Assembly (NCBI GenBank): GCA_017649855.1
Contig: JAGCGA010000012.1
Span: forward strand, 1 to 64,000
From: Bacteroidales bacterium
Lineage (GTDB): Bacteria > Bacteroidota > Bacteroidia > Bacteroidales > WCHB1-69
Direction of reading: 5' to 3'
DNA length: 64,000 nucleotides
Shown in pieces: positions 16,141-26,449 of the stretch. Position 1 is the first letter of the stretch; the number at the start of each line of letters is the position of its first letter. A program made the position numbers and the translations under genes. The notes below the pieces were generated by a model, which had not been told where the DNA came from, made no database searches, and saw nothing but the letters and a program-made list of their open reading frames with translations.

Positions 16141-19100
16141 ATGATTAAAAAATTACTCTTAACTCTCGGAGTGATCCTTCTTTTCTCTAGCATGGCATTT
16201 TCACAGACTTCCACCATTAAAGGTGTGGTTAAGGACCAAACAGGTGAGCCCTTGGCCTACACTTATGTCTATTTGATGACAGGTGACAAGAATGTGAACT
16301 ACTCTATGACGGATGAAAAAGGAGAGTATCAGATTTTCGGTGTTGAAGTCGGTACTTACGACATGCTTGCCGACGCAGAAATGTCCTGCAAAAAGAAACA
16401 GAAAATCGCCAACGTCCAAGTCCCGTCAGGACAGGTCGTGTTCATCGACTTCTCCATTGACTGTGCGGGTGAGCTTGACATTGTCGATATCGTTTACGAA
16501 CCGCAAGTGTTTGATGTCGGTAGCACCTCATCTTCCACCCGTATCACAGGTGAAAACCTGCGTACCACCCCTGGTCGTTCCGTGACTGGCGCCTTGTCAG
16601 CCTTGGAAGGTGTAACCGGTATTGACGGTTCTATGAGCTCTGTCCGTGGTAACCGTTCCGATGGTCAGAAAACCATCGTCGATGGTGTGACCATCCGTGG
16701 TAGCAGTAGCGTCTCCATGTCATCTATCGAGGAAGCCCAGTTGATCCAGGGCGGTATCCCGGCTGAGTATGGTGACGGTACCTCCTTCACGGTCATTACC
16801 ACCAAGTCTGCTCCTCGTGACTTCCACGGTTCCATCGAGTTGCGTGGTTCCATTGATGGCTACAACAACTTCCTGGGTGCTGTTTCCCTCTCCGGTCCTA
16901 TCTTGAAAGGCAAGAAGAAAACGGATCCCGCTCGTATCGGTTTCCTCTTCAGCGGTGAGGTCTCTTACGATCATGACGCTTCTCCTGCCCGTGGCGGTAC
17001 CTGGATGGCCAATGACGATGTCATTGAATATTTGATTCAAAACCCCTTGCGCTACAGCAATACTGAATATGGTGCCCAATATCAAGAGGCCTGCTATCTG
17101 ACCAGCGAGTCCTTCCACAAGGAGCGTGTCAGAAAGAATGCCGGCACTTGGGATTACCTCGGACAGCTGAAATTCGACTTCATGTTGGGTAAAACCCACA
17201 ATATGAAACTCTCCCTCGGCGGTTCCTATGAGTATGCCAAAGGCAAATCCTGGAGCACCACCCAAGCATTGTTCAACAATGCCAACAACCCGACTTCCGA
17301 ACAGTCCACCATGCGTTTCAACGCCCGTTTGAACCACCGTGCTTTCACGGATACTTCTACCACGGCTGTGTTGAAGAACATCATGTACGACATCAACGTC
17401 AACTATACCCGTATCAACGGTCGTTCCTATGCCACCGAGCATAAAGACAGATTGTTCGAATATGGTTATGTCGGAAAGTTCCAGACCCAGAAGACCAGAA
17501 GCTACACCTTCGTGGATGAGCTGACCTTGCCCGGTGACAGTATCACTGGCCCCAGTGAGATTTACGATGTGTATGTATTCAACGGTTGGTATGACTCCAT
17601 CGTGACGTTCAGCATCAATCCTAACTTCAACGTCAACCCTATCCTTTCCCAATATACACTCAACTTCGTAAACCAATTCCCTGTTGAGGATATCTATCGT
17701 AACTACTACGAAGGCTTCCCGTATGACCTGACCCTGTATCAGACCTTCGGCGCCCTGCGTAATGGCGATCAACCCAGCTCTGTATATTCCATGTATCAGT
17801 CCCCTGGCGTTGTCTATAATGGTTACAGCAAGTCCCAAACCGAGCAGTTTGGTGTGAAGGCCAGCATTTCCATGGCCCTCAAGAACCATGAGTTGAAGTT
17901 CGGTTATGACTTTGAGAAACTGACCTACCGTGGCTACGGTATCGGACCGGTCGGCCTTTGGACTCTCATGAGAAACGAGGCTAACTATCATATCGCCGAG
18001 TTGGATAAGGACAATCCTATCATTTGGAATAACGGTGAATTCTTCTATGTGGATTACAACCGTTTGGTCAGCATCAACGACCAGACCGCTTTCGACCGCA
18101 ACCTCCGTACCTCCTTGGGCTTGAACCCTGATGGCGACGACTGGTTGGACATCGACAGCTATGATCCGAATGTCTTCAGCGTGGATATGTTCTCCGCCGA
18201 AGAGCTCTTGCTTGGTACCTCTTCCGGTGAAAGCCCAATGGTCAGCTACTATGGTTATGACTATACCGGCAAGATCAACAAGAAGAAAACCACAATTGAC
18301 GACTTCTTCAACGGTATTGGTAGCGATGGTCAGAAGACCTACTCCATCGGAGCTTACGAGCCGGTCTATATGGCCTTCTATCTCCAGGATAAGTTCTCCA
18401 TCAGAAGCTTGCTCTTCAACATCGGTTTGCGTGTTGACCGCTTCGACGCCAACCAGTCCGTGTTGAAAGACCCCTACCTCTTCCGCGAAGCCTATACAGT
18501 TAAAGATATCCGCAACCTGAATAGCAATATTAACTTCGTCGGCAATGCCGAAGACAACTGGGTTGTTTACTATCAAGGTTCCGACACCTACATGAGCGAA
18601 GCCGACATCCAAGGCGATGTGTTCAACAGCTCCTCCATCATCGGTTATCGTAATGGTGATACCTGGTACAACTCTGCCGGTCAAGAGGTCACCGACCCTG
18701 AGACTCAGCTCTCCCTCTATGTAAACGGTCCTATCTTGAAGAATGAGATCGACCTGATCAACTCCATTACCAAGGTGGAATCCTCCGCCTTCACCGATTA
18801 CAAGGCACAATGGTCTGTCATGCCTCGTATCTCCTTCTCCTTCAACGTGAACGACAACTCTTTGTTCTACGCTCACTATAACATCATCACTTCCCGTCCT
18901 ACCAACCTGCAGATTTCCCCGGTGGACTACCTCTTCATCTCCAAGAGAAACTCCGCCAGCGACATTATCTCCAACCCGAACATGAAACCGCAACAGAGTA
19001 TCGACTATGAAATCGGTTTCCGTCAGAAAGTTGGTAGCAAGTCTGCTATCGGTATCAGCGCTTACTATTCTGAGAAACGTAATCAGATCCAAGCTTACCG

Positions 19101-19935
19101 CTTCTCCGGTGCTTATCCGAACACCTATTATTCCTACCAGAATATTGACTTCGGTACCGTTCAAGGTTTCACCTTCTCTTACAGAATGAACAGAACGAAG
19201 AATCTGACCCTCTCTGCTAACTATACGTTGCAGTTTGCTAAAGGTACGGGTTCCGGTAGTACTTCTCAGTTGAACATTCTGGCCGCTGGTCAGCCTAACC
19301 TGAGAACCCTGACGAACCTCTCCTTCGACCAAAGACACAGAATTGGTGTGAACTTGGACTATCGTTTCGACGCCGGTACTGCTTATGACGGCCCGAAAGG
19401 CAAGAAGACCATCATGGGTGCCGATGGCACTCCGACCACCAAAGAGATCCAATGGTTGGCCAACACCGGTTTCTCCTTGCTCTTCACTGCTGCTTCCGGT
19501 ACTCCTTACACACGTTCCAGCACTCCGTACTCCACGATCGTAGGTGGTACTTCTTCCCGCCTCGCCGGTACTATCAACGGTTCCAACACGCCGTGGCAGT
19601 TCCAAGCTGACTTCCGTATCGACAAGACCTTCATGTTCACCTTCAACAAGAACGCCAAGGATGCCGATGGCAATGCCAAGAAGACGAAACCTGGTTACCT
19701 GACTATCTACGTGGATATCCAGAACCTCTTCAACTTCAAGAACGTGATTTCCGTGTATGACTACACCGGCAACCCGGATGATGATGGATACCTCTCTGCC
19801 GCTGAATATCAGCAGGCTATTAACAGCCAGGTATATGTTGACTCCTATATCAACTACTACTTGATGCGTGTTAAGAATCCGTACAACTACAGCCGTCCTA
19901 TCCGTGCAAGTTTAGGTATTCAATTTTCTTTCTAA
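16141..19935 (+). CDS. TonB-dependent receptor with carboxypeptidase-like regulatory domain
   Basis: A 1264-aa outer-membrane receptor. Signal peptide 1-22 (ends SMAFSQ); a carboxypeptidase-regulatory-like beta-sandwich at about 24-105 (STIKGVVKDQTGEPLAYTYV); a plug at about 125-225 (RSVTGALSALEGVTGIDG, IVDGVTIRG, IQGGIPAEYGDG); and a large barrel ending ASLGIQFSF. It is not a SusC relative by its plug motifs, and no SusD partner follows. Instead it heads a triad with a giant T9SS cargo and a PorV-like barrel, separated by only 26 and 30 bp. Codons favour GGT, CGT, GCT and AGA over the GC-ending codons of the neighbours, as in highly expressed genes. The receptor may help export or anchor the cargo rather than import a nutrient; that is inference. 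Confidence 0.9.
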   Translation: MIKKLLLTLGVILLFSSMAFSQTSTIKGVVKDQTGEPLAYTYVYLMTGDKNVNYSMTDEKGEYQIFGVEVGTYDMLADAEMSCKKKQKIANVQVPSGQVVFIDFSIDCAGELDIVDIVYEPQVFDVGSTSSSTRITGENLRTTPGRSVTGALSALEGVTGIDGSMSSVRGNRSDGQKTIVDGVTIRGSSSVSMSSIEEAQLIQGGIPAEYGDGTSFTVITTKSAPRDFHGSIELRGSIDGYNNFLGAVSLSGPILKGKKKTDPARIGFLFSGEVSYDHDASPARGGTWMANDDVIEYLIQNPLRYSNTEYGAQYQEACYLTSESFHKERVRKNAGTWDYLGQLKFDFMLGKTHNMKLSLGGSYEYAKGKSWSTTQALFNNANNPTSEQSTMRFNARLNHRAFTDTSTTAVLKNIMYDINVNYTRINGRSYATEHKDRLFEYGYVGKFQTQKTRSYTFVDELTLPGDSITGPSEIYDVYVFNGWYDSIVTFSINPNFNVNPILSQYTLNFVNQFPVEDIYRNYYEGFPYDLTLYQTFGALRNGDQPSSVYSMYQSPGVVYNGYSKSQTEQFGVKASISMALKNHELKFGYDFEKLTYRGYGIGPVGLWTLMRNEANYHIAELDKDNPIIWNNGEFFYVDYNRLVSINDQTAFDRNLRTSLGLNPDGDDWLDIDSYDPNVFSVDMFSAEELLLGTSSGESPMVSYYGYDYTGKINKKKTTIDDFFNGIGSDGQKTYSIGAYEPVYMAFYLQDKFSIRSLLFNIGLRVDRFDANQSVLKDPYLFREAYTVKDIRNLNSNINFVGNAEDNWVVYYQGSDTYMSEADIQGDVFNSSSIIGYRNGDTWYNSAGQEVTDPETQLSLYVNGPILKNEIDLINSITKVESSAFTDYKAQWSVMPRISFSFNVNDNSLFYAHYNIITSRPTNLQISPVDYLFISKRNSASDIISNPNMKPQQSIDYEIGFRQKVGSKSAIGISAYYSEKRNQIQAYRFSGAYPNTYYSYQNIDFGTVQGFTFSYRMNRTKNLTLSANYTLQFAKGTGSGSTSQLNILAAGQPNLRTLTNLSFDQRHRIGVNLDYRFDAGTAYDGPKGKKTIMGADGTPTTKEIQWLANTGFSLLFTAASGTPYTRSSTPYSTIVGGTSSRLAGTINGSNTPWQFQADFRIDKTFMFTFNKNAKDADGNAKKTKPGYLTIYVDIQNLFNFKNVISVYDYTGNPDDDGYLSAAEYQQAINSQVYVDSYINYYLMRVKNPYNYSRPIRASLGIQFSF

Positions 19936-19961
19936 CATCATAAGAAATAAATATAGCAACA

Positions 19962-22900
19962 ATGAAAAATATAATCAAAGTTCTCAGTTTGACACTCCTT
20001 TTGGTTTGTATGGTGTTTAACACCATGCAAGCTGAGAAATACAAAGGAGACACAAGGAAATCTTCTGCACCCAAGGACGAGTCAGCTACCTGTCTTCCGG
20101 CTAGTAGCTCCAACGAACTTACGGTGAACAACGTACGTGCGTACATTGAGACCGGCGGTACCATGTGGTTTAAAGAGACTGCTGAATATGAGGTTCCTAT
20201 CGGATCTGGTAAGACCTCCATGTTCTCAGCCGGTCTGTGGATTGGTGGTTATGATGTCAATGGTATGTTGAAGTTGGCCGCCGTCCGTTTCAGACAAGTC
20301 GGTGACGACTATTGGCCTGGCCCCCTGAAGATCACGGGTGCCACTACCACTCAGTCTGAATGTCTTAAATTCGATAAGCACTTCAGAGTCACTCGTGCCG
20401 AGGTCGACCAGCACATCAGCGGTTACAACACCTCCGGTTATGTGATGCCTGCTGACATTGCCAACTATCCTGCTCATGGCGACGAGGGTTATTCTTACTA
20501 TCTCGCTCCCTTTAAGGATGTGAACGAAAATGGCGAATACGATCCTGAAAACGGTGACTATCCGTACTATGATGTCAACAATGACCTCTGCCCCTGGACC
20601 GAGGATAACCTTGCCCTCGCTGCCCAGCACGCTCTTCCCAGAACTCCTGAAGACATTATGTATTATGGTCCTGATTGGCACAACTCCAACGGTATGATTT
20701 ATGCCGACCATGTGCTCAAGGGCGATGAGACCCTCTACTGGATCTTCAACGATAATGCTGGTCCTCACACCGAGTCCCAGGGTCCTTCTATCGGTCTGGA
20801 AATCCGTGGCCAGTGCTTCGGCTTCTCCACGAACGATGACTTGAACAACATGACGTTCTACTCCTATGAGATTATCAACCGTTCCACCTATACCCTGACT
20901 AACACCTTCTTCTCCCAGTGGGTTGACCCTGATCTGGGTTATGCTAACGATGACTATATCGGTTGCGATGTGGGTCGTGGTTTGGGCTACTGCTACAATG
21001 GTTCCAACGTGGATGGTACCGGCCAAATCTGGGCCTATGGTGACCAACCCCCTGCGGTAGGTGTGGACTTCTTCCAAGGTCCCTACATGGATCCCGATAA
21101 CCGTGATAACCCCAGATTCCATGCTGACAGCGCCCAATACGCTGGCTATTGCGACAAGTTCCTCAAGAGCCAGTATGAATTGGACCAGATGGCTATCAAT
21201 GGTGTGAACTTCGGCGATAGCATTATCGATAACGAGCGTTTCGGTATGAGAAGATTCGTTTATCATGATAACTCTGACGCTTACAATGGTGACCCGAGAG
21301 TGGCTTTCGAGTATTACAACTATTTGAGAGGTATCTGGCGTGATAACACCAAGATGCGTTACGGCGGCAACGCTCACCAATCCACCGGTGGTAACGGTCC
21401 TGAGTGCGACTTCATGTTCCCTGCTCTCACCGACGTTTGTAACTGGGGTACCCAAGGCGTGGATCCTAACCCCACCCAATACGGTGCTGAAGGCTGGACC
21501 GAAGCTAACGTGAACAACCAACCTTATGACCGTCGTTTCCTCGAGTCTGCTGGTCCGTTCACCTTGAGACCTGGTGCCGTCAACTACATTACCGTTGGTA
21601 TTCCTTGGGCACGTGCTACCCAAGGCGGTGCATGGGCTTCCGTGGAACTCCTGAAGGTGGCCGATGACAAGTGCCAATCCCTCTTCGAGAACTGCTTCAA
21701 GACCCTGGATGGTCCCGATGCTCCTGATGTCACGATCCGCGAGCTCGAGAATGAGTTGATCATCTATCTCTCCAATGATGATAAGAACAGCAACAACTAT
21801 CACGAGACCTATGTGGAGCTTGATCCGCAAATCCAAAAGACGATCGAGACTATTACTTTGGTTGAGGCCCTCGACTCTATTCAAACTTATACATCTAATG
21901 GCGAAGACACGGTCATTTATTTCACCACTTCTCACAATGAAACTAGAATCGACACCCTCTCCCAAGAGGATCGTTCCTATAAGTTTGAAGGTTATCAAAT
22001 CTATCAATTGTCCTCCGCTTCTGTCAGCGTTACCGACCTCGGCGATGCCAGCAAGGCTATCCTGATTGCCCAATGCGATATTAAGAATGGCGCCGGACAA
22101 CTCGTCAACTGGATTTACAATGACGCTATCGGAAGTTCCGTGGCTACCGAGATGGTGAACGGTGGCGATGAAGGTATCGCCCACTCTTTCCGTGTGACGG
22201 AAGACAAGTTTGCTACAGGTACCAACAAAAACCTGGTGAACCACAAAGAGTACTACTTCCTCGTCTTGGCATACGGTTACAACCAGTACAAAGAATTCAG
22301 CATGGATGCCGATCACTTGGACGGTCAGATGACTCCGTATCTTGCCGGTCGTCGTAACATCCATACCTACACGGCTATTCCTCACAAACCGGTTGAGCAA
22401 CTTCTCAATGCCAACTATGGCGACCAGCCTATGATCACCCGTATTGAGGGTCAGGGCAACGGCGGTTTCTTCTTGGATCTGACCGATGAGTCTGTGGAGA
22501 AGATTCTGACTAACAACGTTTACAATGAGGTACAATATAAGAATAACTATGGTCCTCTGAACATTAAGGTCGTGGATCCGTTGAAGGTGAAACCTTTTGA
22601 CTACACGATTAAGTTGTTACCGAACGAGACTTCCAATGACGTGAATGACGATACTGAATGGCAACTGATCATCTCTGACGAAGTTTCTGATGAAGAGTTG
22701 GCTGAAATGGGTCTCGAAAGAGTGACTACCGCTGCCATGCCGATCAGTATGACCAACGAAGAGCTCTTCTTGGATCTGGGTATCTCCATCGCCATTATCA
22801 ATGACAACTTCAAGATCTATCAGAAAGATTTGGATGATTATGTGAAGGGTCTGCCCGCAGGCTATTCCTATGCTAACCTCTCCAAATATGCTCAAGTAGA

Positions 22901-24668
22901 TGCCGTTGGTTCATCTATCGAATATGATGGTGACTATGTATGGCTCTCTGGTGTTGCTGACATGGAAGGTGACTATCCTGCCAACTGGATTCACGCTGGA
23001 CAACAAGCTTCCGCTGCTTGGGAAGACGCTCCTCCTACACAGGAAGGTGCCGAGGCCAACTATATGAAATGGCGTTCCGAAGACTTCTTCCTAGTTATGG
23101 CAAAAGGTACCTTGAACGAAAATTGGAAATCCAGAGGATTCTCTGATCCTAATCAGCAATTCGAGAGTATGGTGAATGGATTATGGTCTCCGTATGTATT
23201 GTCATCCCCGTATGATGGCGGTCCTAAGGCTAAATACTTCCAAGCTGATGACCAATATATCGAAGATAAGAATGGTCCTGCCAACGCTGCTTTCGCATTC
23301 CAGGATATTGCCACAACCCCGGCCAACCCTGGTTACAATCAGACCATGACCAACCTCTATTCTGTTGATATCGTCTTCACTTCTGATACTAACCTCTGGT
23401 CCAGAGCTTTGGTGCTTGAGTCCGGTAGTAGCGCTTCTGCCGACAACTACTATGTGGATCAGCATTTCAACGGTCAGACCTATAAGAACCTGCGTCATGA
23501 ACCTAAGAAAGCTCCTTCTGTAGATAAGAATGGTAATCCTGACAATTCCGGTACTACCGGCTTTGGTTGGTTCCCGGGTTATGCCATCAACGTGGAGACG
23601 GGCGAGCGCTTGAACATCATGTTCGCTGAAAACTCCAATGATGAGCTGAACAATGGTAATGATATGCTCTTCAACCCGACCAATGTCTATGCTTATTACA
23701 AGAACCCGCAGACGGGTGAGTTAATCTTGGACGAGGAGACGGGTGAGCCTATTGCTATGGGTGTTACGGCATACAATAACTATCGTGATGTCTATAGCGT
23801 CACCTATGGTGAGCCTTTGAATGGCGGTCGTCACTATGTCTATGTTTGTAGTAGTTCCGGTAATACTTGTAGTATGTATTACAGAAACTCCGCCAGACAG
23901 CGTAACTACAACGACAACGAGACCACTACCAACTCCAACAGCATTACTCACGGTGGCTCCTTCGAGTACAACGGCAAATACTATCCTTGGTACGAGTGCG
24001 GTGCTTACGATGGTTGCGAATGGCTGAACGCCAAGTTCAATCAGGTGAATAATGCCAATACGAATCTCACCAACAAAGGTCGTCAGCAACTCAAGATGCA
24101 ATTGTTCAACAACGTGATGTGGACCAGCATTCCGATGCCGGCCATGAACCAGGAGAGCAATTGGATGGCTTGCGATGCCAAGATCAAACTGCGTGTTTCC
24201 CGTCCGTACATGAGATACTCTTCCCGTTGGTACAACGATCCCGCCGCTGCTCCTTATGCAAGCCAGAACGGTGGTTATCCGATGTACACCTTCACCACGA
24301 AGAATATCTCTCCTACCAAGATCGAGACGTCTGAAGATTTCCAGACTGTGCTGGATGAGATCAACATTGTTCCCAACCCGTACTATGGATTCTCCAACTA
24401 TGAGTCCACTGCCCTGGAGACTTACGTTCGTATTGTGAACCTCCCGGCCAAGTGTACTATCTCCATCTACACCGTTAACGGTACTCTGATTAGAACCCTT
24501 ACGAAAGGTGATGCTTCAACTTCATTTGTTCAGTGGGATCTGAAGAACCATGCCAACATTCCGATCGCCAGCGGCGTGTATATCATCCACGTGAAGGCCG
24601 ACGGTATTGGTGAGCGTACGCTCAAGTTCTTCTGCTCGATGCGTCCTACCGACTTGAATGGTTTCTAA
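19962..24668 (+). CDS. Giant secreted protein with T9SS-type C-terminal sorting domain
   Basis: A 1568-aa exported protein. Signal peptide at about 1-24 (ends NTMQAEK). A calcium-loop-like segment DVNENGEYDPENGDYPYYD lies near 187-205, in a domain rich in Asp, Asn, Tyr and Trp. The last about 100 residues (from IVPNPYYGFSNYE) form a FlgD/T9SS type-A-like beta-sandwich: ISIYTVNGTLIRTL, then VQWDLKNHANIPIASGVYII, then RTLKFF. This predicts transport across the outer membrane by the type IX system and attachment to, or release from, the surface. No catalytic domain is recognised in the long middle part. Codon use and position put it in the same operon as the flanking receptor and PorV-like genes; it may be a structural surface protein. 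Confidence 0.85.
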   Translation: MKNIIKVLSLTLLLVCMVFNTMQAEKYKGDTRKSSAPKDESATCLPASSSNELTVNNVRAYIETGGTMWFKETAEYEVPIGSGKTSMFSAGLWIGGYDVNGMLKLAAVRFRQVGDDYWPGPLKITGATTTQSECLKFDKHFRVTRAEVDQHISGYNTSGYVMPADIANYPAHGDEGYSYYLAPFKDVNENGEYDPENGDYPYYDVNNDLCPWTEDNLALAAQHALPRTPEDIMYYGPDWHNSNGMIYADHVLKGDETLYWIFNDNAGPHTESQGPSIGLEIRGQCFGFSTNDDLNNMTFYSYEIINRSTYTLTNTFFSQWVDPDLGYANDDYIGCDVGRGLGYCYNGSNVDGTGQIWAYGDQPPAVGVDFFQGPYMDPDNRDNPRFHADSAQYAGYCDKFLKSQYELDQMAINGVNFGDSIIDNERFGMRRFVYHDNSDAYNGDPRVAFEYYNYLRGIWRDNTKMRYGGNAHQSTGGNGPECDFMFPALTDVCNWGTQGVDPNPTQYGAEGWTEANVNNQPYDRRFLESAGPFTLRPGAVNYITVGIPWARATQGGAWASVELLKVADDKCQSLFENCFKTLDGPDAPDVTIRELENELIIYLSNDDKNSNNYHETYVELDPQIQKTIETITLVEALDSIQTYTSNGEDTVIYFTTSHNETRIDTLSQEDRSYKFEGYQIYQLSSASVSVTDLGDASKAILIAQCDIKNGAGQLVNWIYNDAIGSSVATEMVNGGDEGIAHSFRVTEDKFATGTNKNLVNHKEYYFLVLAYGYNQYKEFSMDADHLDGQMTPYLAGRRNIHTYTAIPHKPVEQLLNANYGDQPMITRIEGQGNGGFFLDLTDESVEKILTNNVYNEVQYKNNYGPLNIKVVDPLKVKPFDYTIKLLPNETSNDVNDDTEWQLIISDEVSDEELAEMGLERVTTAAMPISMTNEELFLDLGISIAIINDNFKIYQKDLDDYVKGLPAGYSYANLSKYAQVDAVGSSIEYDGDYVWLSGVADMEGDYPANWIHAGQQASAAWEDAPPTQEGAEANYMKWRSEDFFLVMAKGTLNENWKSRGFSDPNQQFESMVNGLWSPYVLSSPYDGGPKAKYFQADDQYIEDKNGPANAAFAFQDIATTPANPGYNQTMTNLYSVDIVFTSDTNLWSRALVLESGSSASADNYYVDQHFNGQTYKNLRHEPKKAPSVDKNGNPDNSGTTGFGWFPGYAINVETGERLNIMFAENSNDELNNGNDMLFNPTNVYAYYKNPQTGELILDEETGEPIAMGVTAYNNYRDVYSVTYGEPLNGGRHYVYVCSSSGNTCSMYYRNSARQRNYNDNETTTNSNSITHGGSFEYNGKYYPWYECGAYDGCEWLNAKFNQVNNANTNLTNKGRQQLKMQLFNNVMWTSIPMPAMNQESNWMACDAKIKLRVSRPYMRYSSRWYNDPAAAPYASQNGGYPMYTFTTKNISPTKIETSEDFQTVLDEINIVPNPYYGFSNYESTALETYVRIVNLPAKCTISIYTVNGTLIRTLTKGDASTSFVQWDLKNHANIPIASGVYIIHVKADGIGERTLKFFCSMRPTDLNGF

Positions 24669-24698
24669 AATTATTAATACCGTAAAACTGTCAAGAAT

Positions 24699-25883
24699 AT
24701 GAAAAACTTATATAAATCATTAATAATTTGCACATTAGTTGCTCTTATATCTGTCAGTACGTCCTATAACGTACTGGCAGGTAACAGAGACCGTTCCGGC
24801 CAGGCTGGCGCTTCCCATCTTATGATTGACCCGTGGGCTCACACCAGTGGCTTTGCCAATGCAGGTGTGGCCGAGATCCGCGGTCTTGAATCCGTCTATT
24901 CTAATGTTGCCGGCCTCTCTTTCGTCAAGAAAACGGAGTTTGCCTTTAACCGTACCCAATATCTCGTTGGTTCCAACTGCGGCATCAACATCAATGCCAT
25001 GGCATTTGCCCAACACCTGGGCCGTGCCAAAGATTTTGGTACGATAGGTCTCTCTTTCTTCTCTATGGGCTTTGGCGATATCGAGCGTACGACAGTCGGT
25101 CAGCCCGAAGGTGGTCTGGGTACTTTCAGTCCTAGCCTCACCTATATCGGTATCCACTATGCCAAGAAGTTCAACCACTTCATCCAGGGTGGTGCTACGG
25201 TCAAGATCATCAACGAAAGCATTTCCGATGCTCATGCCATGGGCTTCGCCATCGATGCCGGTATCCAATATACGGCTGGTGCTTTCGATAACTTCAGAAT
25301 TGGTGTTACCTTGAAGAACATCGGTCTCCCCATGAGCTACAAGGGTGACGGTCTTGCCGCCCGAGGTGTCGCTGTCGGTACAAGCTTTGAGCAGACCCTC
25401 CAATCCCGTTCTGCTGAATTCGAGATGCCTTCCCTGTTGACGGTGGGTGTTTCCTATGACTTCCTCTTCTTCGGAGGCGAATATGCAGAGATGTCCAAGG
25501 ATGACAGAAAAGAGATGGGTCTCACCCGTGACGAGGCTATGCACAGAATCACGCTGATGGGTGCCTTCACCGCCAACTCTTACTCCCGCGATATCTTCGC
25601 CGTGGGTCTTGAGTACGCTTTCATGAACTACTTCATGATTCGTGGCGGCTATTCTCTGGAAAGCTTCACCAAGAAGACCTCTACCGATTATACTACCAAT
25701 GAGGTGGTCTCCACGATTCTCGTCAATGGTGACTCCTTCTTCTTGGGACCTTCTGTCGGTGCTACCGCAGTTGTTCCTTTGAAGAAAGGCAATACCGGCG
25801 CCAGAATCTATCTCGACTACGCCTACCGCTTCACCAGCAAATGGCGTGGCAACCACTTGATGGGTATCAAGATTACTTTGTAA
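24699..25883 (+). CDS. PorV/PorQ family outer-membrane barrel protein
   Basis: A 394-aa protein with a signal peptide (1-28, ends NVLAG) and a FadL-like beta-barrel pattern. Typical PorV/PorQ features are the start of the mature part AGASHLMIDPWAHTSGFANAGVAEIRGLESVYSNVAGLS (read in pieces), repeated glycine-aromatic strands, and a C-terminal strand NHLMGIKITL. In type IX secretion PorV shuttles cargo with a C-terminal signal to the attachment complex. Its place directly after a T9SS cargo gene suggests a dedicated partner rather than the general PorV of the cell. It is the last gene of the triad and a strong hairpin terminator follows 25 bp later. Confidence 0.87.
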   Translation: MKNLYKSLIICTLVALISVSTSYNVLAGNRDRSGQAGASHLMIDPWAHTSGFANAGVAEIRGLESVYSNVAGLSFVKKTEFAFNRTQYLVGSNCGININAMAFAQHLGRAKDFGTIGLSFFSMGFGDIERTTVGQPEGGLGTFSPSLTYIGIHYAKKFNHFIQGGATVKIINESISDAHAMGFAIDAGIQYTAGAFDNFRIGVTLKNIGLPMSYKGDGLAARGVAVGTSFEQTLQSRSAEFEMPSLLTVGVSYDFLFFGGEYAEMSKDDRKEMGLTRDEAMHRITLMGAFTANSYSRDIFAVGLEYAFMNYFMIRGGYSLESFTKKTSTDYTTNEVVSTILVNGDSFFLGPSVGATAVVPLKKGNTGARIYLDYAYRFTSKWRGNHLMGIKITL

Positions 25884-25908
25884 AACCAATTATTCTTTTA
25901 TATCAAAA

Positions 25909-25938
25909 AAAGAAGAGGCTGTAAAAGGCCTCTTCTTT
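25909..25938 (+). terminator. Rho-independent terminator after the surface triad
   Basis: AAAGAAGAGGC (25909-25919) and GCCTCTTCTTT (25928-25938) form a perfect 11-bp stem with an 8-nt loop. The T run is inside the 3' arm. Confidence 0.8.
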
Positions 25939-25958
25939 GTGTAATATTAATTCAAAAA

Positions 25959-26432
25959 ATGGAAGACATTAAATACTATACTCAAGAAGGCTTGGATGCT
26001 TTGAAACAAGAACTCGTTCAACTCGAATCTGTTGAGCGGCCTAGAATTTCACAGGCCATCGCTGAGGCCCGCGACAAGGGCGATCTCTCTGAGAACGCCG
26101 AATATGATGCGGCAAAAGAGGCTCAAGGTCTGCTCGAACTCAAAATAGCCAACCTCCGGAACCTTATCGCGAAAGCCCGTATCATCGATGAGTCCAAAAT
26201 CGACATCAGCAAGGTGCTGATTTACTCTATTGTGACGGTACGGAACGTGAAGACTAAGGCGCAGATGACCTATACCATCGTGCCGGAGTCCGAATCCGAT
26301 CTCAAGGCCGGAAAAATCTCCGTATCCAGTCCGCTGGCAAAAGCCCTGATCGGCAATGCCAAGGGCGATGTTGTCACCATGCAGGCCCCCGCAGGCGCCA
26401 TGGATTTTGAAATTTTAGATGTTTCCCGTTAA
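25959..26432 (+). CDS. greA: Transcription elongation factor GreA
   Basis: A 157-aa GreA/GreB family protein that enters the RNA polymerase secondary channel and stimulates cleavage of backtracked RNA. The N-terminal coiled coil (about 8-75) holds the family signature RDKGDLSENAEYDAAKE, with the acidic tip Asp-Leu-Ser-Glu-Asn-Ala-Glu. The C-terminal FKBP-like part ends ISVSSPLAKALIGNAKGDVV. Length is standard. It begins a run of six same-strand genes with gaps of 17, 19 and 15 bp, a 26-bp overlap and 5 bp, and follows directly on the terminator of the triad. Confidence 0.95.
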   Translation: MEDIKYYTQEGLDALKQELVQLESVERPRISQAIAEARDKGDLSENAEYDAAKEAQGLLELKIANLRNLIAKARIIDESKIDISKVLIYSIVTVRNVKTKAQMTYTIVPESESDLKAGKISVSSPLAKALIGNAKGDVVTMQAPAGAMDFEILDVSR

Positions 26433-26449
26433 TTTTAATTCCTTCAAAG

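Noticed and set aside
16720..19605. 961-codon minus-strand open frame opposite the TonB receptor of the triad
   Set aside because: Same cause as above; the sense strand encodes a full TonB receptor with signal peptide, plug and barrel.
20226..22535. 769-codon minus-strand open frame opposite the T9SS cargo gene
   Set aside because: No domain or signal, no promoter; explained by sense-strand codon bias.
16141..24668. SusC/SusD polysaccharide utilisation locus
   Set aside because: The second protein has a T9SS sorting domain, not SusD features, and no glycoside hydrolase or regulator gene accompanies the pair.
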